Assembly (NCBI GenBank): GCA_964030785.1
Contig: OZ034968.1
Coordinates: forward strand, 56,346,899 to 56,410,898
Reading direction: 5' to 3'
DNA length: 64,000 bases
Origin: Siderastrea siderea
Taxonomy: Eukaryota > Cnidaria > Anthozoa > Scleractinia > Rhizangiidae
A model generated the notes under the pieces. The model was not told where the DNA came from. It saw only the letters and a program-made list of their open reading frames with translations, and ran no database searches. Of this stretch, positions 11,027 to 21,600 are shown piece after piece. The position numbers and the translations under genes are program-made. Numbering within the stretch: position 1 is the first letter of the stretch; each line of letters opens with the position of its first letter.

Positions 11027-11275
11027 TAGCGGAGCCTGCGGGCAAATCCCGCCAGCGGAGCTCCATTGCTAAGGAAATTTGGTAATGTATCGATGCGAAA
11101 AATTTTGGTTGTGACGTCAGCGTACGTCCGTCCGTCTGTCCGTCCGTCCGACCGTCCGTACAGACTCTGGGGGAGGGGGAGGGAAGTCCCAAGGCAACCC
11201 GACCGGGAGTGGGGAATGCCATCTTTTCTTGGCGGGAAATCGCGCGGTGCTTTTGGGCAACCGGCGTGAAATCGC
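11027..11275 (-). repeat. 'AGCGGAGCTCC' family repeat with a TCCG minisatellite
   Basis: Read on the minus strand, it passes from GCGATTTC.CGCC to a GGAC/GACG tetranucleotide array (11126-11160), then GACGTCAC, CCAAAATTT, TACCAAATTTCCTTAGC, AATGGAGCTCCGCT and GGCTCCGCTATT. The same block order appears on the plus strand at 42690-42858. The open frames here are artefacts of the tetranucleotide array. Confidence 0.65.
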
Positions 11276-12590
11276 ATGACCATCGTCGCTTTTGAAAAAG
11301 AGGTTTCTTTAAAAAGCTTAAGTTTACTTAGCAAAACGATTGTTCGACGGTACTGTAGTTTTAAACTTGAGAAAAAAACATTTAATGCCTATAAATGGAA
11401 AGAAAAAGTCCAAAAGAATACTGGTAGTAGGCGAAAACTTCAAGTTACGAAAGCTGCCTTCAAAGGACCTCATCGCTTTGTTTTCTTCACGGCGGAGAGC
11501 TTGCCTTGTTCTGAAACACAACCGAGTAAGTGAAGTTTTTAAAGGGTTTAAGGTGCATGATGTTGAGTATTTATTACGGTCAAAGAAATTACATTTTGAA
11601 ATTGAATTTATGTCATTAGAAATGTGTCATTTACTTCTGACTTCAAAAAATTATTAGAAAACGAGCTCAGATTTGTGACAGATGTGGTCTTAGAATATTT
11701 TGCCATGCTGGAAGTGTAATGCGAATTGCATTTAAGTGTAAACTTACGAGTTTTCGAATAAACTTTTTCAAAAATGATTTCTCTGTTTATTTTGTGTTTG
11801 TTTATTCATAACAGTAGGTCAAAGCACAGTCGCAAGGCAACTGCACAAGCATCACTTACGGCGAATAATTGCTTTCAATTTTAACTGTCGGATCGGTTTG
11901 TGCAATTGTCGATTTTCTTGTCCTAGAACTTTTCAATAGTAAGCGAAGAAGTTGTCGGTTTAAGACTATTTTATCCGAAAAGCTTCCGAAAAACAAGTTT
12001 TTTTGCGTTCCTCAAAGCGCCTAACTTTAAATGGGCTTACTTCGCATCCGCAAAACTTATGCCATAATTTAAAGCGTGTTTGGTGTTTGCTCGTTTTCAA
12101 TCTTGATGGTATAAATTTTGACCAGACTAATAGGGGCAGTTCATGTTATTTGTTAACTGAACATCTGAACGCGATGAAGATAGCCCATTTACTTCAGAAT
12201 AAGTATTATTTTGTTGTTGTACATGAGCGCTGTTTCAAGTTCATTCAAGCCAACAGCCAATAATCCAAGGAGATTTGACAAGCCTTGACAGTTATTGACA
12301 GGATATGGAAACATTTAAAAAACCAAGCAAGACTGCTCCTGAGTAAAATATGTGTTCAGTTTGATGCCCGAAAAAAAAATTAAGCTGTGCTCAGCCTCTA
12401 GAATGAGCTTTCGAGCTTGGTTTTACAGAACAGATCCTCAAAATCTTGGAGGACAATTCGGAACACTTTCGGGCTTTTTGAGAAACACTTTTCGAAAGGG
12501 AACGAGCCAAAGAAAGCCCCGAAATATATTTCAGAGCGAAAAGTTTCAGGACTATTTTTGAGAAACGTACGAGCACCAGTTTATTCCTTG
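11276..12590. other. Intergenic, nothing recognised
   Basis: Several short frames (11276-11657, 12003-12263, 12352-12561) have no domain, no splice pattern and AT-biased composition. Confidence 0.35.
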
Positions 12591-12661
12591 GAGGCTCCGC
12601 TTTTAGGCTTGGCTAAATCTATATATTATTTTTGTGAACTAATATATATAGATAGGCCAGT
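12591..12661. repeat. Short repeat with 'GGCTTGGCTAAATC' end
   Basis: GGCTCCGC then AGGCTTGGCTAAATC and a TATATA stretch. The complement, GATTTAGCCAAGCCTAAA then GCGGAGCC, occurs at 42055-42090. Probably one end of a dispersed element. Confidence 0.45.
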
Positions 12662-13574
12662 CTAACGACGGCCTTCCTGAGGACCTCTGCTGCAAGGGAC
12701 ACTGCATTGTTTTATAACATACGTAGTCTCTGAATAAATCTAGAGAGATTTTCAGTAATTCTCAAAATACCAAAGAAAAAAGGCCGACATTTCGTCATTA
12801 GGGAGAGTAGTGCCTTACAGATTGTCATTTTCTTTTGCATAGGTGTTTACTTGTAGCCACTTTCCAAATCCTGAAAATTTGAGGTAGGGTCATACGGCTA
12901 GATTTTGAGAAAAAAGCCCTGAAAAAGTCTAGTTTTCAGGCCCCTCCTAGCGCTCGGTCTGTTATATTTGATGTTTTCTAAGCCTCTCGTATTTCTTATC
13001 CAGGATAATATCATTTCTTCAACAGTTGTAGCAACAAGTGACCTAAAAGAAAACTCCTGTTGGCCTCAAACCAAAAATTTAAAAAGGCTATCTTTCTCTT
13101 CTGAAAACTGTAGTAAGCCACCTTAAGTTTCAACTTTTTAACTAGCGACCCGTGAACATGGCGCTTTTGAGTGGGAAAGGAGCCTTGCAAAACAAAAGAC
13201 GGAAAAAATAAACAAAGAGAGGAATTAGAAGGCATTCATGTAACACCACGGTGAAACAACAGTTACTTTTATTAATTTGGCGGGGCATAGAATCCCCGAC
13301 AAACTTGAAAAAATTGTCCGGATCAATCTACGTGATGTTATGTAATCAATCGCATAAAATCTGAGTAAAGTGCAGAGCTTATTGTTTTCACCAATTTTAT
13401 TCAAGATTTGTTTCCAAACATGACAAGTTTGTGGTTCTATCCGCAAAACTAGAACATGGTCACACCCACTCAGCCAATCAGTGTCCAGCATTTCGATGCT
13501 TTATATCCCATAAACTGTCTGAAATTATGTAAAGTGACGGGGGCTTTGATGCACAGGAAATTTTGGGGTAAAAT
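12662..13574. other. Intergenic, nothing recognised
   Basis: No gene or repeat signal that I can support. Confidence 0.35.
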
Positions 13575-13752
13575 TAGTATTCGCAGAGAATTTGTGCATT
13601 CATTAGTGGTTCTTACAGTCATTAGCATGCTCTATCCCATATAGCATACTAATGAAGCTTTGTTTTCCGTTATTTGAAAGCCTCATTAGTAGATCATACT
13701 AAGGACTATTAAGTACAATCTTCTAGCTAATGAATGCACAAAATCTCTGTAA
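13575..13752. repeat. Imperfect hairpin MITE
   Basis: GAGAATTTGTGCATTCATTAG near 13587 is mirrored by CTAATGAATGCACAAAATCTC near 13725, with a further TAGCATGC/ATAGCATAC pair near the centre. Confidence 0.55.
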
Positions 13753-14156
13753 ATATTTGTGATTAAATCAATAAAACCAACAACGACATGGCGATGTCGA
13801 GTCAATTCGTTCTACACCAGGCAACCTTACAGTGTATTAGCAATAAACCAATCGAAAAAGAAGCCATTACCTAACTTAGAATCATTCTTTTCATGTTCGA
13901 CATTATCAAAATTAAGCCGTTTCTTTAAGATAAACAAATAAATATGTTCATCCTTTGGCAACACGAATTGACCAGACTAAAGATAAATGCTTTTAAGGTA
14001 AAACTTTGCTTTTTCGGGTGTTAAAGTCTGGAATTGTCTTCCTCCAGTTTGAAGGAGGAGACTTCCTTAAAACGATTTTAGACTAAGGTCAGGACGCACA
14101 TACTATCTGTACAAGTAAGATAAATGAAAATCTTATTTCCTGTACTGATTTAATTA

Positions 14157-14290
14157 CCCCGCCGTCAGGGCGGGGTCTAGTAATACCCATTTTTTATTTT
14201 TTTGGTGGTTACTTGCCCCAGACTTCCCTCGGCCAAACAAATATGCGTTGCGAACGTTCGGTCAAGATAAGCAATGTCTCCAGTCGTTTA
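14157..14290 (-). repeat. 'CCCCGTCCTGACGGCGGGG' family, partial copy
   Basis: The end CCCCGCCGTCAGGGCGGGG then TCTAGTAATACCC, followed by GGTGGTTACTTGCCCCAGA and TCGGCCAAACA, is the complement of 49290-49385 block for block. Truncated at its other end. Confidence 0.6.
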
Positions 14291-14693
14291 GGATCGATTC
14301 GCTAAAATCTTCAAGAACGACGGTGCAGAAAGTTACTAGAGATACAATGGCCTAAAAACGTCTTCGAAGAGAGCAAGGACAAAGATGATAACAAGCTTTG
14401 AAAGGCGCCGATGCCTATTTCCCTTTCGTAAACGGTCGTTGCCATTTTTGACGGTCGATGCCATCATTGGTAACCAAGCCTTTTGTCATGGTAGATGTAA
14501 TATATGCTCAGGATTATGTCACAATAAGGTAACAAATGCAGTTTTAAATAGTCTTAGAAAGAACAAAGTTTAAGCCCAAGTTGAATTTACGTTAAAAGTT
14601 TTGGAAAGGGCTAGGGTTACCTATTATATAGATGTATCAGTTATGAAAGACAGTTAATTATAACATATACTTTAATTTTTTCGAATTGTGGCG

Positions 14694-14772
14694 GATTGGC
14701 GTGGCAGTGTAATGGTAAGGGAGAGACATTAGCATTCGAAAGGACCGGGTTCGAATCTGGGTTGTGAATGTC
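14694..14772 (+). repeat. tRNA-derived SINE head
   Basis: TGGCAGTGTAATGGTAAG matches a pol III A box and GGGTTCGAATCT a B box, about 40 bp apart. The acceptor stem does not pair and the anticodon arm is poor, so it is not a working tRNA gene. It lies between inverted copies of AACGGTCGTTGCCATTTTT (14430 and 14828), so it may have inserted into an older palindrome. Confidence 0.55.
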
Positions 14773-15205
14773 TTTCTTTGTAGTAGAAAAACTTTCAACA
14801 GTAGTTCAAAAATTTTTCAAGTGTCTTAAAAATGGCAACGACCGTTTACGAAAAGGAACATCTGCCGAGCCTGCTAAAGAGACATTATTCAATATTAAAA
14901 TGCTTGCATTTCTTGGCAGTTTTGCTTTGCTTCGCCACAATCTTTAGGGATGTTTAATTTGTGCAGAAAACTACAAGGAATTCAACGGGGTTAACTTCTC
15001 TTCGACGAGAGCAAGGACGAATGTGCTAGTGAACTTTAATTTGAAAGCTGGCCGAACTCGCGATCGCTATAATAGTAGTAGTTATGATGTAAAGTGTATG
15101 TATGAGTGCTAAGAAGTAAGCAATACTGCCCTCCATAATTTCCTCCGATCACAGACCTTTAAAAAAGAAATTAGAAAGGAGAACCAGGATCAAAGAAAAT
15201 TCTTT

Positions 15206-15277
15206 TAACCCGGCGGGTTTTGAACCAAAGACCTCCGGATTAGATCACCGTCGCTCTACCAACTGAGCTACGAGGCC
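15206..15277 (-). repeat. tRNA-like sequence (SINE head or tRNA pseudogene)
   Basis: On the minus strand GGCCTCGTAGCTCAGTTGG then TAGAGC is an excellent D-arm/A box, and TTTGGTTCAAAACCC an acceptable B box 72 nt overall. The anticodon stem pairs at only three positions and U33 is missing, which argues against a functional tRNA. The minus-strand 5' flank (15405-15460) is a piece of the 'GCCCCAGGGGCATTA' family. Confidence 0.5.
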
Positions 15278-15404
15278 AAGCTGGGAGCAGGTATCCATCC
15301 GCTGACCGATGAGCGGGCAGACTCTCAATTGCGTTTGATGGTGCAATCGGCGTGGCGTTTGATGGTGCGTTGAAAGTGGAAGTTCCTGCCATCGAAGGAA
15401 CGAG

Positions 15405-15460
15405 GGGAGAGAGAACCACGGCGGGGTTAATGCCCCTGGGGCTTTTGTTGTTAGTGTTTG
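15405..15460 (-). repeat. 'GCCCCAGGGGCATTA' family, partial copy
   Basis: The minus strand reads GCCCCAGGGGCATTAACCCC, GCCGTGG, TTCTCTCTCCCCTCG, the same as 43610-43660 and 49174-49220. Confidence 0.55.
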
Positions 15461-17189
15461 ATCTACTTTTAGTTTGTTTTTATACATATACATATATCAA
15501 TGTAAATTAATTGTAAAGCGAGGCTTTTAGGTAGAACAAATACTTTCTTTGTAAAATCTCGTTGGAGTTTCGACCGAGTCTTCCCGATATCGACGTTCCA
15601 TGTATAGAGCCTTTGCCTCTGCCTCAAAAAACCTAACATCTTCTCCTATCAATTTACTAGTCCACCACATATCCTGCAACGATCTCTGATGTGCACTCAT
15701 CACGTTACTGACCTAAACAAAGGAGAAGGCGCCCAAGTAGATTGATTCAGAGCAGTATTATTTAGTCGCGTATGATTGATTCACGAAAAAAAGCCTGGCA
15801 AGTCCAACAAAACTGCCGCCCATCGCCAGCTTTCGCACTAAGCAACTAGAATACCTAACAAATGTCTCTGATTTTTTCAAAGTCTATAAAAAATTTTTTA
15901 CGAGAAACATAGTAAACTGGAGATGATCAAACGATTGTGAAAACAAGCAAAATTGACTTATTTATCGAAAGTAAAACCTCGCCTCAGCACACATTTCGCC
16001 GTCATTTTCCACAATTTTGTGCACAGCGCTGCTTCAATCAATGCTGTCCTCGTCCTTGTGTTACTTATAGGCGGGCAAAGCAGGCTGGGAAGGCTTAAAC
16101 AATGCAAATTCAATTTTCCAGTTGAAGCCACTGGCTTCGGTGATATATCAAAGACGCCATGTGGGTATGTGGGGACGTCCGCTATTGTTTCGCGCATTTC
16201 CAAAGTGGAAATGCTCTAGACTGAAAGAAGGAAGGGAGTTGGACCTTTGCTGGTAGGCTTCTTGCACGTAATCAGCAAAAAGGAAATCTAAATAGAAACT
16301 GCAAACAAACTACTGTTGTTGGTTAGGAGACGAACATGCATGAGGCAATCCTTAATTATGCAAAAACATATATGCCTTTCTAATTTATCAAAATTAGCTC
16401 CTAGTTGAAATATATAGTTACTGACCATTACTAATGCAAGACTTTACAATAAAGTTGCACCCAAATTCTTTGTTTTCTTTCTTTTTTTTTTACAAGTAAC
16501 TGATCAAATTTAGCTCCATTTAACCTTGGCATGTAGGCACTTCACATAATGCCACTTACACGACCCTCCCACCTTCAAAAAAAACATATAATATAATATA
16601 GCTTAAGATTGTTCCACAGGGATCATTGGATATCATGTGATAAATATCACGCCCAGTTGGTTAAGATTACATCATATCCAACAAGAGCGAGTGGAATAAT
16701 TACCTTACTAGTTACTAGTTACATGTGGAACACCTGAAAACTAGCTGGTGAGCTGTCACAGCCTCCAGACTGCGACAGCTCAACACACGGCTAAGTGTAT
16801 AACACAATAACATTGTATTGTATTGCATCGTTACTGAATTTTTAAGCATATTTTTGGCAGAAAAAGTTTGCTTCGCGGTGAAACTTTTGGATGCCGCAGA
16901 ACTTAAACTGACACCCCATTTCCTTATAAGGTAAAAGCAGGGTTATTCGCTGATATCCTGTGTCAGTGCAGTGAACCAAACAGAACGCTAGAAATTCAAA
17001 AACTGAGATTGAGAATTAATAGAATTAATAAAACTATGCCTCATGTAATAAGCTTAATAAGTGTCTGGTAATTACCACATACGCCGCAGTAATCTAACAG
17101 CTATTAGAGAAAGAAAGGCAGAACTAAATCAGCCTGTACAAAATACCAGAAGCAAAATCTTCATTATCATTACATATCATTAAAACTAT
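15461..17189. other. Intergenic, nothing recognised
   Basis: Overlapping open frames on both strands at 15953-16219 have no recognisable domain. No other signal. Confidence 0.35.
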
Positions 17190-17720
17190 ATGATCGAATT
17201 TGGATTGTACATGCAATTTGCAGTTCTCACTTGTATTATGATTTACCTCTGAAAAAATATCACTCAGTGGATCTCGTAATAGGCTGTACTAAGTTTCACA
17301 GCTTAATTAGTGAATTCGTGAAATTCAGAATAGGTTATTACAAACTAATGATTGAAATTGGTAGATACAGTCAAATCCCAAGAGCTAATAGACTTTGCCC
17401 TACTTGCGGATCCACTTACTTTTTCACTGTCCTAAGTACTCAATTTTTCGAGACAGGTTTTACAGGAAAATAGAGTACCACGTACAAAATATAAAACGAT
17501 TGTCTACATTGGAAGCTTCAATATAACTAATGAATTCTGATAATTATTTTGTTAACATTAAATTGACGAAATTCATTCTATCATGCTTAATTAACGCAAT
17601 AATTTCTTATCAATTCAGACTGAATGTAACTTGATTGTTATCTCCTTATTACATTACTATATCTTTTTGTTGAGTTGTATGCTTTTGTAATACTGTAAGA
17701 ACTTATAGTCATGCAAATAA
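17190..17720 (+). pseudogene. LINE ORF2 C-terminal fragment and 3' tail
   Basis: The frame reads KFRIGYYKLMIEIGRYSQIP then RANRLCPTCGS, the C-terminal region typical of CR1/Poseidon-like LINE ORF2 proteins (K/R-F-R-x-G-x-x-K-L-x-I-E-x-G-R-W/Y ... NR.CP.C). The downstream AT-rich tail reaches AATAAAG near 17715. The copy is 5'-truncated and decayed. Identified by motif recall. Confidence 0.55.
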
Positions 17721-18199
17721 AGCTAACTGTTGGCTGTTGGTCGTCGTAAAGTTTCACAGCGGTCAAACGCAAAAAAAAAAAAACTACACCACTTCTGGTC
17801 CTTCAGAGCCTTGAAGTTTGAGTCAGTTCAAACGTTAACGAGCGCGAAGTTCGTATGACATTTTTTCGCATGAAAATGCCCCGGCCAATCGAATTTCGCC
17901 TCGAAAAAAACTTGTAGATGACAGTCACTTCATTTTGACCCAAGCTGATGAAAACATGTGGTAGGCTCTTTGAGTATCGCCTACATTTAACGTAAAAAGC
18001 TTTAGTTTTCGGCATTGAGTTTTGCATTTAAAGTGAAACTTTAATTTCCACATTTGTCTGTATTTTCTTTGCAGAAATGTATGCCGTGAACTGCGCAAGC
18101 GTCGAACGTTTGATCGCTGTGAAGTACTAAGCTGCTGCTATCGACTTTGCGCGGTTACCTTCTAGCGCGGTCGATACTACAGTTATAAGGATTGTTTTA
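17721..18199. other. Intergenic between the LINE tail and the copy A flank
   Basis: Contains a poly-A run at about 17770. The minus-strand frame at 17803-18027 shows no domain. Confidence 0.35.
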
Positions 18200-18440
18200 T
18201 GCTATGTATACACTAAACTGGATAGCTCTTACGCCCGCACGTCGAAAACCTTTTTCTCACAATTTGTGCACGATTTTTGTGCCAGAGCGATGCTGCACTG
18301 CACCGATCTGGAAAGCTAAGAGCCATGTGTTGGATAGATTTTCGCCGGTGTGGTCCAGTTCCGAGCCACTTCTCTTCACCCCGAACCGGGGAATTTTTCC
18401 TGTCCGCACGATTAGCTTTCCGACGTGTTGTAGACATAGC
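18200..18440. mobile_element. MITE with 'GCTATGTCTACAC' ends, 37 bp downstream of copy A
   Basis: TGCTATGTATACACTAAAC at the left and TTGTAGACATAGCC at the right are imperfect inverted ends of the family seen at 23824-24175. Several incidental frames cross it. It may contribute to the 3' UTR of copy A. Confidence 0.55.
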
Positions 18441-18476
18441 CTTACAAACGTTTTGTTTTTAAATTGCATAGGAAAG

Positions 18477-18682
18477 TTAAAAGAAGCTAAACAACAAACC
18501 CAGTAGTCCTAAGAAAACGGACACCCAGGCCGAAGCAGAGCTAAACGTGATTCTACCAATTTTAAACCCACAGCGCCTCTTCTTAGCGTACGAAACAAAC
18601 ATTGTGAGATTGCGGCGATCTTTGAACGGATGGCCTTCACTCCAGTCAACAGATGTGGTACAGTTAATGTCCTCGTAGATAC
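18477..18682 (-). CDS. Copy A exon 3 (cytoplasmic segment, TM7, stop)
   Basis: Acceptor TCTACAG, then GIYEDINCTTS...DRR...GFKIGRITF and a last helix ending FSFF-stop. It is 206 nt, as in copy C and in copy B after removing its LTR. No AATAAA is visible between the stop and the adjoining MITE. Confidence 0.85.
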
Positions 18683-21600
18683 CTGTAGAATCAAATGGAA
18701 GGACTTACAAAATACGACTATTTGCGGGAGATCGCAATCATGTCTTCTTCGCGTGATTAATGGAATAATCAAGACTTGACGCCATCCCTGCGAAAAAGTT
18801 GCCAATAATGGTTTTTACGGGGAGGATTCGCTTCAAGGTTTAAGGCCTCACCCTTTCATCTAATAATTTTTATCGAAATGGTACCCATTCTAGAACAACA
18901 TTTGCATCTGTTTCTTATACCTCGAAGATAAGCTAAAAACAGTAGATTATCTGCTCGTTAAAGGTACACCCATCTATATTTACCTTTTCTACTTTCAGTC
19001 GCTCGAAGGCTCCTAGCTCTTGTGTATTTTCTCGTTTTAATTTCTACCAAAATTTGGCAACCCTTTTTAAAATTGTAATTTCGTTATAGTGTGTTTTGAC
19101 AACTCTTTAAAATACTTCAATAACAATTTTCCCTACATTTTGTACACTGTGAGCAAGTCACTGGACACAAGTCATGTGGAGTATAAAAGCCGTTTGAAAA
19201 GGCTTTGTTCTATCGTATAAGTTATATCCGTCCGAATAATGGCAACTCTGTTCCACCAGCCATAGCATACAAAGGCTTGTTCACTACGTAAAAAGACTTC
19301 TTTGTCACGGACGATACGAGTTTTATGGAAAGGTCATTTTTTCCGAAATTTGAATCAGATTAGTAAATTCCCTTACCGGTGCAGCAACTTGTAATCTTGG
19401 CAGCAAATAGGCACGGAAGAAGAAACAAATAAAGGTGAAAAACAAAGAATAGGCAGAGGTACACCAAGTTTAAGGTCCGATTGCCATACAGAAATTCTTT
19501 GGATAGGTAAATGACGGACAAAACTACGCCTGCTCCATACGTAAACCAGTGCAGCACAAACCACACGCTGTAGGCTGACACGGTACTGAAAACTACTGTG
19601 CACAGGTCTTCATGAAGTATGATGATGTCATCAAGGGTTCTATTTTGAAGGTCCTGGATGAGCCTGAGCGCGTCTTTTGCAATCGTCCCTGAGGTAAATA
19701 AGAAAGTGATTGTTCTCAGCTCCCCAAATAACTTAAACATTTTACTGAGTCACTGCCCATTTATTAAGATCAAATAGTAATCAAAAACAGAAAAAAAAAA
19801 ACAAGAGTGAACAAACGAAGGAGTGAATGAACGAACAGATTGAGGCGACCAGGTCCTAGCACGAGGAAAATACGATCAGCCTTCATATCAGTAATTCTGC
19901 TGCGTGAAAAGGTCTTCCGTTTTGTTTCTTTGGCAACGAAAGCAGCCGAGTATGTTGAACGAGTGAGATATCATAGGAGAGATAAGCCTTGGAGGTCTGA
20001 GCGCCGTCTTTAGTTGTGCAAACCTTTTTTTTAATATAGTACACATGGTAGGTTATTCAAGCTGAGGTCACGATATTCTATGGAGGTGGGACGAAAAGGG
20101 CTTATGTTTTGACGTTGGTTTTCTTCGGGACCGTGCTAGGTTATTGTAATCCACCCACTACGCTTATATTTGGAGATTTTAGTGGACTCTAGAAAGAGTT
20201 TGTTAGTCCATCAAAATTACACGCTACCATTTTCAAGAGAATTTTGGACATTATACGGATCAATATTTGCCATTTAAAAGCTGAAATCAAGTGGGCCATT
20301 TCTTAATGTATAACAAAATTCTGAAAATGCGAGGGTTGTAGCAGAATCCAAAGGTTTAATTCTGTCAACCACACTTTGGTTTGAAATTTTTGGCGATATA
20401 CATTTTTTGAAATTTCGAAAAAAATAGGTCCTGCAAAATATACTTATGATGCCTAATAGAAAAACTGACTATTTAAGAAATGTTACGATTTCAAGTAGTT
20501 CATGAACGTAGTAGCTCACAACTATGGGGGTTTACCTCCACCTTGTAAGGGGATTCCTTTGATAAACCACAGGCTTTCTTGTTCAATAACTAGTGGTACT
20601 GAGCTATAGTAATCCCAGATTAGCTGGAATACTTTGGACTGTCACTCTGGCTTACCCTGTAGCAGTTATCATTTTGTCCCCTCGGCATATGCCAGTTTTT
20701 TTGTTTCTTTAAAATTTTCTCAACCAATTCTGCAAATCTTTGTGAAAGTTTCTATACTCAGAACTGGCAGAGAGAAAAGTCTAAGATATGGAGTGTTGAG
20801 GGAGCTAAATGTTGATTAACATTCCTGGTAACGAAATATTAAGGTCAGTAGTCACGAGCGGTCTAGTCCCTGCGGCTAGTCCCGGGATCAAGTCCCTTCG
20901 TGTGAAAATGACCAAACGTTAAAGGAGCTACGTCACTGATAACGCATCTTGAAAAAACTGGCAAGTTTGTTCAAGTTTGTCATTCGTAATCCGTCTTAAT
21001 CTCCCTCAATCGTAACCATCCTTGTTCAGTTTTGGTTTATTTTTACTTCTTTTGTGTTTTTCTACCTTAGGAAACGATTATTTTGAAATTCTCTTCAATA
21101 AGAAAATAATTTTGTCAGATTAGAAAAATGGATGTAAATACCGTGACATAGTTCCTTTAATGTTTCACAGAGAACGTAAATACTTGACGGTGACTTTTCT
21201 TTCTCTTACACTGGTTTTCTCTGACATGCGCCCTTCAGGGATTTTTCCCAACGGCCAAATGTGTTTTTGGTGGATGTCAATCATCTGTTTCTATGACAGT
21301 TTAAGAACACGCACTGAATGAAAAGTAAATTTAGCGCAGAGGGAAATAATGAAAAAATCTTGCGGGAAGTTTTGGCCACGCTTTGACGATTTTGTGCATT
21401 TCTAACCGACAGCAAAATATGGCAGACTTATTACATGAAAAAATTAAATTATTTCTTGAAAAGTACAAAACAAATCGCTTTGCAAAGGTTTTATTCATTG
21501 AATCGAGCATGGCTTCACAAATCCATTCAAAACACCTGAAAATACTGAATTCAAACTTGTTTTAACGAAAGTAAACTTTTTGAAGCACATTTTTATAAAA

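Noticed and set aside
11016..11334. Overlapping frames on both strands near 11.1 kb
   Set aside because: Caused by the TCCG/GGAC array and GC-rich repeat; the same family at 42.7 kb has no equivalent frame.
14694..14772. Functional tRNA gene
   Set aside because: No paired acceptor stem or plausible anticodon arm; better explained as a SINE head.
15206..15277. Functional tRNA gene
   Set aside because: A and B boxes are good, but the anticodon stem has mismatches, U33 is absent and the acceptor stem pairs poorly.
18192..18506. 104-codon frame and its shadows
   Set aside because: They overlap the MITE and the 3' end of copy A in the wrong frame; no domain.
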